Source of the DNA: Alkalimarinus sediminis
Lineage (GTDB): Bacteria; Pseudomonadota; Gammaproteobacteria; Pseudomonadales; Oleiphilaceae
Assembly (NCBI RefSeq): GCF_026427595.1
Contig: NZ_CP101527.1
Location: 1,373,001-1,437,000 of the forward strand
Direction of reading: 5' to 3'
Length of the DNA stretch: 64,000 nucleotides
Shown: piece after piece, positions 45,932 to 54,535 of the stretch
Position numbering within the stretch: position 1 is the stretch's first letter
How the letters are laid out: the number at the start of each line of letters is the position of its first letter
Made by a program: the position numbers and the translations under genes
Notes under the pieces: model-generated
What the model saw: the letters and a program-made list of their open reading frames with translations, nothing else
Databases searched by the model: none
Told to the model about the DNA's origin: nothing

Positions 45932-47101
45932 TTATTCGAATGATAGGTTCGACATTACGTTAATCGAATTCTGGTTAGAGGCCATCGCTCCGGTGTTTTG
46001 GTTAACTATTGCTACACCAGTAGTGCTAGTTCCGCCAGAAATATTGTTGTCAGCTTGGTATCTTACTGTTCCGCTTTCACCGGAATTGTCCAGTGTCAGC
46101 GCATTGCCTGATACCGTAGCACTTAGCGCCGTTGTATTGGCAGCAACATCGAGGCTAATGTCACCAATAGTGACGCTTTGATCGTTCGTGGTTGTGGTAG
46201 TAGTTGTAGTAGTCGTAACTTGACTGTTATCAGTCATGCTGTTATCTGAGTTATCGCTGTTGTCTGAATTATCAGTCATGCGATTATCAGAATTATCGCT
46301 GTTATCTGAGTTGTCAGTCATGCGATTATCCGAATTGTCACTGTTGTTGGAATTGTCGCTGTTATTGGAATTGTCGCTGTTATTGGAATTGTCGCTGTGG
46401 TTTGAATTGTCACTGTGGTTGCTGCTATCGTCGTTGTCTTGGAACGAATCATTAACCGCTAGGTCAACATCGTTGTTAGTGCTGCTATTGCTATTGTTGG
46501 TGTTATCGCTGTTATTCGAATTGTCACTGTTGTTGGAGTTGTCGCTATGATTCGAATTGTCACTGTTATTACTGGCATCGTCATTATCTTGGAATGAATC
46601 ACTTACCGCTAAATCAACAGCTGAGTTAGTGCTGTTATCACTGTTATTAGTGTTGTCACTATTATTGGTGTTGTCACTATTGTTGGTGTTGTCGGTGTTG
46701 TCCTGGAATGAGTCAGCCACATCGACTGCAAGGTCGTTACTAGCATCTGTATTAGTGCTGTTATCACTGTTATTAGTGTTGTCACTATTATTGGTATTGT
46801 CAGAGTTGTCCTGGAATGAGTCAGCCACATCAACTGCTAGGTCGTTACTAGAATCAGAGGTGGAGCTGTTATCACTGTTGTTGCTGTTATCGCTATTATT
46901 GGTGTTGTTCGTATTGTCCTGAAACGAATCTGCTACACCAAGGTCAACGTCAGTCGTGCTATTGTCTAGCAAGTTGTCGTCATCCATAGCGATTGATTGA
47001 TCGTTTGCAGCGTTATTGTGGTCTTGTTCAGCCCAGCCCTGACTTGAAAGACCCAAACTTAACACAATGGCGGAGGCTAGTAGTGTTTTTTGAAATTTCA
47101 T
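45932..47101 (-). CDS. Low-complexity Asn/Ser/Asp repeat protein, candidate major amyloid subunit
   Basis: 389 residues from ATG 47101, which has AGGAATAAGG upstream; ATG 47116 overlaps that ribosome site. Signal peptide about 1-25 (SQGWAEQ). Residues 45-290 are almost entirely NSDN-type repeats with Thr/His variants. Five DSFQDN markers, each usually preceded by DLAV, set a superperiod of roughly 36-45 residues. RMTDNSDNSDNSDN units and a run of ten Thr follow. The last 80 residues differ: VSGNALTLDNSGESG, then NNISGG...GVAIVNQNTGAMASNQ, sharing NxISG...VxQNTG with the 120-residue subunit. FapC-like major fibre subunit or matrix spacer protein is the best reading; related repeats are known to be poorly conserved, so homology may not be detectable. 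Confidence 0.65.
   Translation of the reverse strand: MKFQKTLLASAIVLSLGLSSQGWAEQDHNNAANDQSIAMDDDNLLDNSTTDVDLGVADSFQDNTNNTNNSDNSNNSDNSSTSDSSNDLAVDVADSFQDNSDNTNNSDNTNNSDNSTNTDASNDLAVDVADSFQDNTDNTNNSDNTNNSDNTNNSDNSTNSAVDLAVSDSFQDNDDASNNSDNSNHSDNSNNSDNSNNSDNTNNSNSSTNNDVDLAVNDSFQDNDDSSNHSDNSNHSDNSNNSDNSNNSDNSNNSDNSDNRMTDNSDNSDNSDNRMTDNSDNSDNSDNSMTDNSQVTTTTTTTTTTNDQSVTIGDISLDVAANTTALSATVSGNALTLDNSGESGTVRYQADNNISGGTSTTGVAIVNQNTGAMASNQNSINVMSNLSFE
46236..46960. repeat. Coding microsatellite-like repeat tract
   Basis: Short-period (6-, 12- and 18-base) repeats of the NSDN codons, for example repeated GAATTGTCGCTGTTATTG on the plus strand, with a superperiod of about 110-135 bases set by the DSFQDN codons. 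Such tracts can gain or lose units. Open frames read on the plus strand here (Leu/Ser-rich) are artefacts. Confidence 0.85.
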
Positions 47102-47215
47102 GACCTTATTCCTCATATCTTATAAAAATAATTTAGTTTTATTATCTTTTTGATATCCACGGATCTTAGTATTGAAAATACAGCCGACCATCGCGATATA
47201 TACCTCGAGGTGTAG

Positions 47216-47231
47216 TACATTAAGCGTGCCA
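47216..47231 (-). promoter_or_regulatory. Candidate sigma-54 (-24/-12) promoter of the amyloid-like operon
   Basis: Minus strand TGGCACG-CTTA-ATGTA. The -24 half is a perfect TGGCACG; the -12 half keeps T and A but has GT for the usual GC. It lies about 115 bases before the start of the repeat-protein gene, in the correct orientation. Confidence 0.45.
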
Positions 47232-47407
47232 TTATTGACCTACGAGACTTAACTAGCTGTTTTATAGATGAAAAATAAGCGGCAGTGTTGGCTAAGGCGA
47301 ATATGCTTTTTACGCTATTGTTACTTAGATGAAACACCAAACGTATCGAGAATCAAACAGGGGGGAGGTAAATAACAATATAAACAGGGGGTTAGGATGA
47401 AAAGGTC

Positions 47408-47431
47408 GACTGTTAACCTAGGTTAACAGTC
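47408..47431. promoter_or_regulatory. Perfect 24-bp palindrome
   Basis: Arms GACTGTTAACCT / AGGTTAACAGTC without spacer. It is 22 bases beyond the stop of the aminotransferase gene and about 300 bases upstream of the repeat-protein start. It may be a terminator stem or a dimeric-regulator operator; no T-run follows on the minus strand beyond CCTTTTC. Confidence 0.6.
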
Positions 47432-47452
47432 ATAAAAGTGTAGGGTAAACGT

Positions 47453-48574
47453 TTATTTAATTAAGCTTTTTAGTATCCTAATAGCATTATCGATAACAGA
47501 TTTGGGGGTATAAAAGTGAGGAGAAAATCTTACCCCACCCCCTCTACAAGCACAGATCACCTTTGCCTGCATAAGCTGAGAATAGAGGGTTTCAGAGTTG
47601 ATGTCGGCAACTTTGAAGGTAACAATACCTCCGCGCTCTGCTTTGCTAGTTGGGGATAATATCTCCACGTTGGGTAGACTGCTCAACTGTTCGATTAGGT
47701 AGCTAATATTGCTTTGTAGCTGTTGCTCTATTTTATCTATACCTATCTCTTCAATTAGCGAAAGGCTTGCATTGAGAGCATGAATACCAAGCATGTTGGG
47801 GCTGCCGCACTCAAAACGTGTTGCATCGGGAGCTACCTCCCATGTGCTGCGAGTGTAGTCGCCTCGATGTTTAACCATGTGCCAACCATATTGCGAAAGT
47901 GAGATCTTATCCCGCACGTCTGGCTTTACATAAAGTAGTGCTAAACCTTCTGGCCCCATCATCCATTTATGACCGTCAGCAACCACGAAGTCTGCGTGAT
48001 TATGTTCAACGTTAAAGGGGAGCGCTCCCAAACTCTGAATGGCATCAATACAGTACAGTATGTTGCTCTCGCGGCAAACCTTACCCAGTCGATCAATATC
48101 TATCTTGAGGCCTGATGCGTATTGAACTGAGCTGATAGAGACTAATTTGGTTTGGGGTGTGATCTCTTTGGCAATAGCTTCTACAGCATTACCTTTACTA
48201 ATATCAGCAATTTTTAAGTTAACGCCTTTGTTGGCTAAAGACTCCCAAACAATTCTATTAGATGGGAACTCCTGATTACTAATAATGATCTCATCACCTG
48301 GAAACCACTCTAAACCATAAGCAATAATCGACAGTGCTTCGGACGTGCTTTTTGATAGTGCAATGTCAGACGGAGAGGCGGCTCCTATAAGATTTGAGAG
48401 TCTTTTTCTAAGAGCTTCTTCAATCTTAATCCACTCAAGGTAGTGGCTTGCTCCAAATGTGGTGTTTTCTTCTGCAAACTTGGAAACTGCTAACTGAGCA
48501 CGTTTGGGCCACGGTGAGACTGCGGCATGATTTAAGTAGCTAATGTGCTCATGAAGAGGAAATTCTGCATTCAT
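47453..48574 (-). CDS. Class V aminotransferase-fold PLP enzyme
   Basis: 373 residues from ATG 48574; a TTG 14 codons earlier is possible but is not supported by a Shine-Dalgarno. YLNHAAVSPWP opens the fold, LSKSTSEALSIIAYGL binds the cofactor phosphate, YCIDAIQSLGALPFNV contains the Asp-Ala-x-Gln that contacts the pyridine, and VADGHKWMMGPEGLALL carries the Schiff-base Lys. The C-terminus has CRGGGVRFSPHFY. The family includes cysteine desulfurases, isopenicillin-N epimerase-like enzymes and others. The SufS/IscS cysteine loop is absent, so the substrate remains open. Stands alone. Confidence 0.85.
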   Translation of the reverse strand: MNAEFPLHEHISYLNHAAVSPWPKRAQLAVSKFAEENTTFGASHYLEWIKIEEALRKRLSNLIGAASPSDIALSKSTSEALSIIAYGLEWFPGDEIIISNQEFPSNRIVWESLANKGVNLKIADISKGNAVEAIAKEITPQTKLVSISSVQYASGLKIDIDRLGKVCRESNILYCIDAIQSLGALPFNVEHNHADFVVADGHKWMMGPEGLALLYVKPDVRDKISLSQYGWHMVKHRGDYTRSTWEVAPDATRFECGSPNMLGIHALNASLSLIEEIGIDKIEQQLQSNISYLIEQLSSLPNVEILSPTSKAERGGIVTFKVADINSETLYSQLMQAKVICACRGGGVRFSPHFYTPKSVIDNAIRILKSLIK

Positions 48575-48917
48575 GGTTGCGCTATCCTGTTGTGGAGGAG
48601 TATTCCGATTTAACAAATACTTTACTCGTAAAAACTAATGGCATGATTAGGTGATTGTAATAGCCGACTGATAGTAATAGTAGCCCGTTGGAAATATTAG
48701 ACTGATAGTAATAGTAGGTCGATAGTATTTAGTGGGTCGATAGTATTTAGTGGGTCGATAGTATTTAGTAGATAGACATTACCAGTAGGTAGACAGTTCT
48801 AATAGACTAATTGTCCCCCAGTATAAGCCTGACCAATAATAGGCCGCAGCAGAATGTCTAGCGTGTTATAATCTACTCATTATTATTTTTAGTTTCTATT
48901 AGTGAGTTTTAAACGCG
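48575..48917. repeat. Gap with 34-bp duplication and 18-bp tandem repeats
   Basis: GACTGATAGTAATAGTAG occurs at 48666-48683 and again at 48700-48717, 34 bases apart. Three 18-base units GGTCGATAGTATTTAGTG then fill 48717-48770 (the last ends in TA). A TATAAT at 48867-48872 may be the -10 box of the radical SAM gene. No gene seen. Confidence 0.85.
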
Positions 48918-49814
48918 ATGAATTATCTTCCTATTGACTATATCGAGCCGGTTTTTCGTCCACCCTCTGAAGCCAAATCTCTTATTCTTCAGGTTGCAAA
49001 TGGCTGCTCTTACAACAACTGTACGTTTTGCGATATGTATACGGCTCCTCAGAAAAAATTTAGGCCTAAACCGATAGCTGAGGTTGAAAAAGAGGTGCAA
49101 GCAGTCGCTGCCAGAATGCCAAATTTAGGCCGTATATTCTTAGCCGATGGTGATGCGATGACCTTGTCATTTAGGCGTTTAAAGGAGATTCTTGAATGCA
49201 TTAATCAGTACTTTCCCAGTATTGAGCGGGTTACAGCCTATTGTCTACCGAGAAACATTAAAAACAAAACAGTAGAGGAGCTTGCAGAGCTAAGATCAAT
49301 GGGCCTTAAAATGGTCTATGTTGGTTGTGAGTCTGGCGATGACAAAGTGCTTGAGTGTGTGCAGAAAGGCGAAACCTTTGAGTCATCCAAGGCGGCACTA
49401 GTAAAGCTCAAACAAGCCGGTATTAAGTCGTCTGTGATGATTCTAAACGGCTTAGGTGGTCGAAAGTTTTCTGAGCAGCATGCGGTTAATACAGCACGCT
49501 TAATGAATGAAACACAGCCAGAATTTGTTTCGACTCTAGTTGTCTCTTTCCCAATGGGGGATGAGCGCTTTAAAGCTGGTTTTAATGGCGATTACGAGCC
49601 TTTACAGCAGAGCGAGCTGTTTCAAGAGATTCGTACATTTATTGCCAATCTAGAATTGAATAATACAGTTTTTCGTTCTGATCACGCTTCTAACTATCTG
49701 GTTCTGAAAGGTAACTTGGGAGCTGATAAGCAGGCGATGTTAGATAAGATTGACCTTGCCTTGAATAAACCGGGTGCGATTCCACTACGCCAGGAGTGGC
49801 AAAGAGGGCTTTAG
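48918..49814 (+). CDS. Radical SAM protein
   Basis: 298 residues. The cluster motif is VANGCSYNNCTFCDMYT, a C-x4-C-x2-C arrangement used by the RGCPxNxCTFC-type COG1032-like subgroup. IFLADGDAMTLSF, CLPRNIKNKTVEELAELRSMGLKMVYVGCESGDDKVLECVQKG and IKSSVMILNGLGGR follow as usual for the TIM-barrel strands. It should bind a [4Fe-4S] cluster and S-adenosylmethionine; the reaction is unknown. The DUF1285 gene begins 31 bases downstream. Confidence 0.9.
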   Translation: MNYLPIDYIEPVFRPPSEAKSLILQVANGCSYNNCTFCDMYTAPQKKFRPKPIAEVEKEVQAVAARMPNLGRIFLADGDAMTLSFRRLKEILECINQYFPSIERVTAYCLPRNIKNKTVEELAELRSMGLKMVYVGCESGDDKVLECVQKGETFESSKAALVKLKQAGIKSSVMILNGLGGRKFSEQHAVNTARLMNETQPEFVSTLVVSFPMGDERFKAGFNGDYEPLQQSELFQEIRTFIANLELNNTVFRSDHASNYLVLKGNLGADKQAMLDKIDLALNKPGAIPLRQEWQRGL

Positions 49815-49845
49815 CCGTCGCTCACACGAAGGATTAGGGGTATTT

Positions 49846-50439
49846 ATGACAGCGAATAAAACTCACTCTGATAACCAGGGTACACAGCTTGAAAAAACGA
49901 TGCAGGTGGTCGCAGATATCGAAGCTAGTAAAAAGGGTGGGGGCTATCCGCCGGTTGAAAAGTGGCACCCTGAAGTGGTGGGTGAGATTGATATACGAAT
50001 AGACCGAGAAGGCATTTGGTATTACCAAGGTGATCAAATGGCCCGAAAAGAGATGGTTAAACTATTCTCTTCTATTCTTCGTTTGGATGAAGGTGACGGT
50101 TACTATTTGGTTACCCCTGTTGAAAAAATGAAGATCTCAGTCGATGTTGCACCGTTTTCGATTGTAGATTTTCGTGTTGAAAATAGAGATGGCAAGCCTA
50201 TGCTGGTTTTTAAAGATAGTGTAGGGGAAGATGTTTTACTGAATAAGCAAGACCAGCTATTGGTTAGTCAGTCTGAGTCGGGTGAACCTATCCCATTGAT
50301 AACCGTACGGCGAAACTTAAAAGGCTTAGTCAACCGAAACGTTTTTTATCGTCTAGTAGATATCGCAGACAGCCACACTGTTGATGGTAAAGAGTTGATT
50401 GGTGTTTGGAGTAGTGGTTTGTTTTTCCCTCTTCAGTAA
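49846..50439 (+). CDS. DUF1285 domain protein
   Basis: 197 residues from ATG 49846, preceded by AGGGGT; the frame is open further upstream but overlaps the radical SAM gene. YPPVEKWHPEVVGEIDIRIDREGIWYYQGDQMARKEMVKLFSSIL followed by DGYYLVTPVEKMKISVDVAPF is the DUF1285 signature. RNLKGLVNRNVFYRLVDIA and a short hydrophobic end follow. Cytoplasmic, function unknown. Probably co-transcribed with the radical SAM gene. Confidence 0.9.
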   Translation: MTANKTHSDNQGTQLEKTMQVVADIEASKKGGGYPPVEKWHPEVVGEIDIRIDREGIWYYQGDQMARKEMVKLFSSILRLDEGDGYYLVTPVEKMKISVDVAPFSIVDFRVENRDGKPMLVFKDSVGEDVLLNKQDQLLVSQSESGEPIPLITVRRNLKGLVNRNVFYRLVDIADSHTVDGKELIGVWSSGLFFPLQ

Positions 50440-50546
50440 GGTGTCTGATAAACCCTGATATCAAGGCTGTTTATGGGGTGAATTATGCTTTGTATCAGTT
50501 ATGAAAGGAGGCATGACTGTAATCAAGGTAGGGTAAGCGAGTGGCA

Positions 50547-50586
50547 TAAAAAAAGGGCTTCATAAAAATATGAGGCCCTTTTTTGT
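50547..50586. terminator. Bidirectional terminator
   Basis: AAAAAAAGGGC...TTCATA, short A-rich loop, TATGAGGCCC followed by TTTTTT. Serves DUF1285 (+) and ETF-QO (-), which converge here. Confidence 0.9.
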
Positions 50587-50600
50587 TATGTAGCGTGAGC

Positions 50601-52256
50601 TTACATATTTGGATAGTTTGGACCGCCGCCACCTTCTGGTGTTACCCAGGTGATGTTCTGTGCAGGGTCTTTGATATCACATGTCTTACAGTGTACACAG
50701 TTCTGAGAGTTGATTTGGAAACGCTTAGAACCATCATCATTCTCAACTACTTCGTATACGCCAGCTGGGCAGTATCTCTGCGCAGGCTCGTCAAACTTAG
50801 GTAAGTTATCACGAATGGGTAACTCTGGGTCTTTAAGCTTGAGGTGACAACGCTGATCTTCTTCGTGGTTAGTATTAGAGATAAATACAGATGAAAGACG
50901 ATCAAATGTTAATACGTTGTCTGGCTTAGGGTAGGTGATTTTTTTACACTCAGATGCTGGTTTCATCTGTGCGTGATCCAGATGGGTGTCATGCAGTGTA
51001 AAAGGTAGGCTACCGCGCAAGATGTTCTGCTCAAAGAATGCTACCGCACCACCAATCATGCTACCGAACTTATGCATGGCTGGGCCGAAGTTACGAGAGT
51101 CGTATAGCTCTTTATAGACAGAAGATGCTTTGAACTTCTCTGTATATGCGGTTAGATCGTCACCGCCTGTAGAGCCGCCTTTAATAGCTTCAAATACTGT
51201 TTCAGCACCCAGCATACCAGACTTCATTGCTGTGTGAGAACCTTTGATTTTTGAGAAGTTAAGTGTGCCGGCATCACAACCTAGGATTAGACCACCAGGG
51301 AATGTCATCTTAGGCAGAGCGTTGAAACCACCTTTAGTGATTGCTCTTGCACCATAAGATATACGCTTACCACCTTCTAAATACTTCTTAATCTCTTTGT
51401 TTGTTTTCAGGCGCTGAAATTCTTCAAACGGGCTGAGGTGAGGGTTAGAGTAGTTAAGGTCGGTGATTAAGCCTACATATACTTGGTTGTTTTCTAGGTG
51501 ATAAAGGAAAGAACCACCGCTTGCACCATTTTCATCTAATGGCCAGCCTGCAGTATGAACAACTAGGCCTGGCTCGTGTTTAGCTGGGTCAATATCCCAA
51601 AGTTCTTTAATACCGATACCGTAGTGCTGAGGGTCTGAATCTTTATCAAGTTCAAACTTCTCAATCAACTGCTTACCTAAGTGACCTCGGCATCCTTCGG
51701 TGAAAAGCGTGTACTTTGCTAATAGCTCCATACCAGGCATGTATGTGTCTTTTGGGTTGCCTGCTTCATCTACACCCATGTCACCAGTCAAGATACCGCG
51801 AACACTGCCGTCTTCGTTATAGAGTACTTCTGAAGCAGCAAAACCTGGATACACTTCTGCGCCCATGCCTTCAGCTTGTTCTGCTAACCAACGGCAAACG
51901 TTACCAAGGCTGACGATGTAATTGCCATCGTTATGCATGTTTTTAGGAACAAATGCGTTTGGCACTTTAACCGCTTTCTCTTCGCTCTTTAGAACAAAGA
52001 TATCGTCTCTTGTAACGGGCGTGTTTAATGGTGCACCAAGTTCTTTCCAGTTTGGAAATAGCTCATTTAGCGCGCTTGGTTCAAAAACAGTCCCCGCTAA
52101 AATATGGGCACCTACTTCTGATCCTTTTTCTACAACACAGACGGTTAGCTCGTCACCAGACTCCTGTGCTAGCTGTAGTATTCGACAGGCAGCAGATAGA
52201 CCTGCTGGGCCGGCGCCTACGATTAGGACGTCAAATTCCATTGATTCGCGTTCCAT
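50601..52256 (-). CDS. Electron transfer flavoprotein-ubiquinone oxidoreductase
   Basis: 551 residues, full length. The FAD-binding GxGxxG is VLIVGAGPAGLSAACR (residues 10-25). GGSFLYHLENNQVYVGLI is conserved in the quinone region. The C-terminal ferredoxin-like domain has RYCPAGVYEVV and INSQNCVHCKTCDIKDPAQNITW, giving the four cysteines of the [4Fe-4S] cluster, and ends EGGGGPNYPNM. It passes electrons from reduced ETF to ubiquinone at the inner membrane during fatty-acid and amino-acid oxidation. AGGAG lies eight bases before the start. Divergent from etfBA. Confidence 0.96.
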   Translation of the reverse strand: MERESMEFDVLIVGAGPAGLSAACRILQLAQESGDELTVCVVEKGSEVGAHILAGTVFEPSALNELFPNWKELGAPLNTPVTRDDIFVLKSEEKAVKVPNAFVPKNMHNDGNYIVSLGNVCRWLAEQAEGMGAEVYPGFAASEVLYNEDGSVRGILTGDMGVDEAGNPKDTYMPGMELLAKYTLFTEGCRGHLGKQLIEKFELDKDSDPQHYGIGIKELWDIDPAKHEPGLVVHTAGWPLDENGASGGSFLYHLENNQVYVGLITDLNYSNPHLSPFEEFQRLKTNKEIKKYLEGGKRISYGARAITKGGFNALPKMTFPGGLILGCDAGTLNFSKIKGSHTAMKSGMLGAETVFEAIKGGSTGGDDLTAYTEKFKASSVYKELYDSRNFGPAMHKFGSMIGGAVAFFEQNILRGSLPFTLHDTHLDHAQMKPASECKKITYPKPDNVLTFDRLSSVFISNTNHEEDQRCHLKLKDPELPIRDNLPKFDEPAQRYCPAGVYEVVENDDGSKRFQINSQNCVHCKTCDIKDPAQNITWVTPEGGGGPNYPNM

Positions 52257-52438
52257 AATAGGTCTCCTCGGTCGTCTCTCTCTAGTTTAAGTAATATAAG
52301 TAGGTTCTTACGATAATTAGGCTACTTATGACTTTTATAAAATCGTATTAACTATTAATAGGGCCGTAATGCATAGAAACCCAATTTATGGACGCGGATT
52401 ATAACGTCCTGATCATTAAAAGGATATACTAAAACCTG

Positions 52439-52462
52439 TTTCAAACAAACGTTTGTTTGAAA
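52439..52462. promoter_or_regulatory. Perfect 24-bp palindrome between ETF-QO and etfB, PsrA-like operator candidate
   Basis: Arms TTTCAAACAAAC / GTTTGTTTGAAA with no spacer, in the 518-base divergent region 52257-52774, about 180 bases before ETF-QO and 310 before etfB. The nested CAAAC...GTTTG half-sites resemble the operators of PsrA, a TetR regulator of ETF genes in Pseudomonas. Apart from this the gap shows no gene or repeat. Confidence 0.6.
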
Positions 52463-52774
52463 TCTGACTTGGCTTACATCAATATTTATTTAAATAATTC
52501 AAACATCAATGACTTACGAGACATATTGTGGATGTCTCTAGGGACATGAAATGAACAGGTGTATCGCTTTTTTTGCTTAAAAACGCCCATTTTTTGCTCT
52601 GAATTGACTGTTTAGTATTGACCAAAACGAATTTTATAGTCAGTATTAGGGCGCTTTGCGTAGGGTGGAGATTTACTGAGTATGCCCACTTGCTTAATTA
52701 AGTGAAGGGTATTTTGCTTTTTTCCCCGTTCGTAAGAGCCAACAATCAATCAATCGCTAATAAACGAGGAATCT

Positions 52775-53524
52775 ATGAAGGTTCTGGTCGCTGTTAAACG
52801 TGTAATCGACTACAACGTCAAGGTTCGAGTAAAACCTGATAATACAGGTGTTGATCTGACAAATGTCAAGATGGCAATGAACCCCTTTTGTGAAATCGCT
52901 GTTGAAGAAGCGGTTCGCTTAAAAGAGAAGGGCGTAGTCAGTGAGATCGTAGTTGTCTCAATCGGTCCTAAAGTAGCTCAAGAGCAAGTTCGTACTTCTC
53001 TAGCATTGGGCGCAGACCGCGGTATCCTTATCGAAACTGATGAAGAAGTTCAGGCGCTAGATGTTGCTAAGCTTCTTAAAGCTGTTGTTGAAAAAGAACA
53101 GCCAAACCTAGTTATTCTAGGTAAGCAGTCTATCGACTCTGATAACAATCAGACTGGTCAGATGCTTGCTGCTTTAACGGGTATGCCTCAGGGAACATTC
53201 GCTTCAGAAGTTGCTGTAGATGGCGACAAAGTAAATGTTACTCGTGAAATCGATGGTGGTTTGGTAACTGTTGCACTTAACATGCCTGCAGTTGTTACAA
53301 CCGACCTTCGCCTAAACGAGCCGCGTTACGCTTCACTACCTAACATCATGAAAGCTAAGAAGAAGCCACTAGAAATGACTTCTCCAGCTGATTTGGGTGT
53401 TGAGCTCAAGCCAAGCCTAACTACGCTTAAGGTTGAAGAACCTGCTACGCGTCAGGCAGGTATTAAAGTGGCTGACGTTGCTGAACTAGTAGACAAATTG
53501 AAAAACGAAGCGAAGGTGATCTAA
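52775..53524 (+). CDS. etfB: Electron transfer flavoprotein subunit beta
   Basis: 249 residues. [22 protein letters not shown] is the conserved opening, [11 protein letters not shown] and [23 protein letters not shown] the ETF domain, and [35 protein letters not shown] the AMP-binding and ETF-beta signature. It forms a heterodimer with EtfA and passes electrons from acyl-CoA dehydrogenases. GAGGA precedes the ATG. etfA follows immediately, with the two genes abutting. Confidence 0.97.
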   Translation: MKVLVAVKRVIDYNVKVRVKPDNTGVDLTNVKMAMNPFCEIAVEEAVRLKEKGVVSEIVVVSIGPKVAQEQVRTSLALGADRGILIETDEEVQALDVAKLLKAVVEKEQPNLVILGKQSIDSDNNQTGQMLAALTGMPQGTFASEVAVDGDKVNVTREIDGGLVTVALNMPAVVTTDLRLNEPRYASLPNIMKAKKKPLEMTSPADLGVELKPSLTTLKVEEPATRQAGIKVADVAELVDKLKNEAKVI

Positions 53525-54454
53525 ATGAGCATTCTTGTTATTGCTGATCATGAAAATGGTGGCTTGAAAGCTGCTACTTTAAACGTCGTTTCTGCAGCTA
53601 AAGCTATTGGTGGTGACGTAGACCTGCTTGTTGCTGGCGAAAACTGTGGTTCTGCCGCAGAAGCTGCAGCAAAAGTAGAAGGTGTAAATAAGGTTTTAGT
53701 TGCTGATAATGCAGCTTACGGTCACCAGTTGGCTGAAAACCTATCTTTATTAGTTGCTGACCTTGGTAAAGGTTACAGCCACGTTGTTGCTTCTGCAGGA
53801 ACAACTGGTAAAGACTTTTTACCACGTGTAGCGGCTCTTTTAGATGTTGCTCAAGTATCAGATATTGTTGCAGTTGAGTCTGCAGATACTTTTAAGCGTC
53901 CTATTTATGCAGGTAACGCAATTGCTACTGTACAGTCTTCTGACAGTATAAAAGTAATTACTGTTCGTACTACTGCATTTGATCCTGTTGCTGCTGAAGG
54001 CGGTTCTGCTGCGATCGAAAACGTAGATGCTGCTCAAGATGCAGGTACTTCTGCATTTGTAAGCGCTGAAATTGCTAAGTCTGACCGTCCTGAACTAACT
54101 AGTGCAGCAATCGTTGTGTCTGGTGGTCGTGGTATGCAGAACGGCGAAAACTTCAAGATGCTTGAAGGTATCGCTGACAAGCTAGGCGCAGCAGTAGGTG
54201 CATCTCGTGCCGCTGTAGATGCTGGTTTTGTTCCTAACGACATGCAGGTAGGCCAAACAGGTAAGATCGTAGCACCTAACCTTTACATTGCTGTTGGTAT
54301 CTCTGGTGCGATTCAGCACTTGGCAGGTATGTCTGGCAGTAAAGTTATTGTTGCTATCAACAAAGACGAAGAAGCACCTATTTTCCAGGTTGCTGACTAC
54401 GGCTTAGTTGCAGATCTGTTTGAAGCAGTACCAGAGCTTGATAAAGCCCTGTAA
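53525..54454 (+). CDS. etfA: Electron transfer flavoprotein subunit alpha
   Basis: 309 residues. The C-terminal FAD domain carries [64 protein letters not shown] and [26 protein letters not shown], the full EtfA signature. ATG directly follows the etfB stop. The last 33 coding bases (from 54416) are the source of a copy found in every unit of the downstream 213-bp array. Confidence 0.97.
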   Translation: MSILVIADHENGGLKAATLNVVSAAKAIGGDVDLLVAGENCGSAAEAAAKVEGVNKVLVADNAAYGHQLAENLSLLVADLGKGYSHVVASAGTTGKDFLPRVAALLDVAQVSDIVAVESADTFKRPIYAGNAIATVQSSDSIKVITVRTTAFDPVAAEGGSAAIENVDAAQDAGTSAFVSAEIAKSDRPELTSAAIVVSGGRGMQNGENFKMLEGIADKLGAAVGASRAAVDAGFVPNDMQVGQTGKIVAPNLYIAVGISGAIQHLAGMSGSKVIVAINKDEEAPIFQVADYGLVADLFEAVPELDKAL

Positions 54455-54512
54455 GTAATGCTTTATTAGTATAAGAAATTACATTAGTAAAACCTTATAA
54501 CTAATTGAAAAA

Positions 54513-54535
54513 GCCCGACTTGTTCGGGCTTTTTT
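54513..54535 (+). terminator. Intrinsic terminator of etfBA
   Basis: Stem GCCCGA (54513-54518) / TCGGGC (54524-54529), loop CTTGT, followed by TTTTTT. Confidence 0.92.

Noticed and set aside
46236-46922. Two Leu/Ser-rich open frames on the plus strand
   Set aside because: Antisense reading of the NSDN repeat tract of the secreted repeat protein; composition explained by the repeat.
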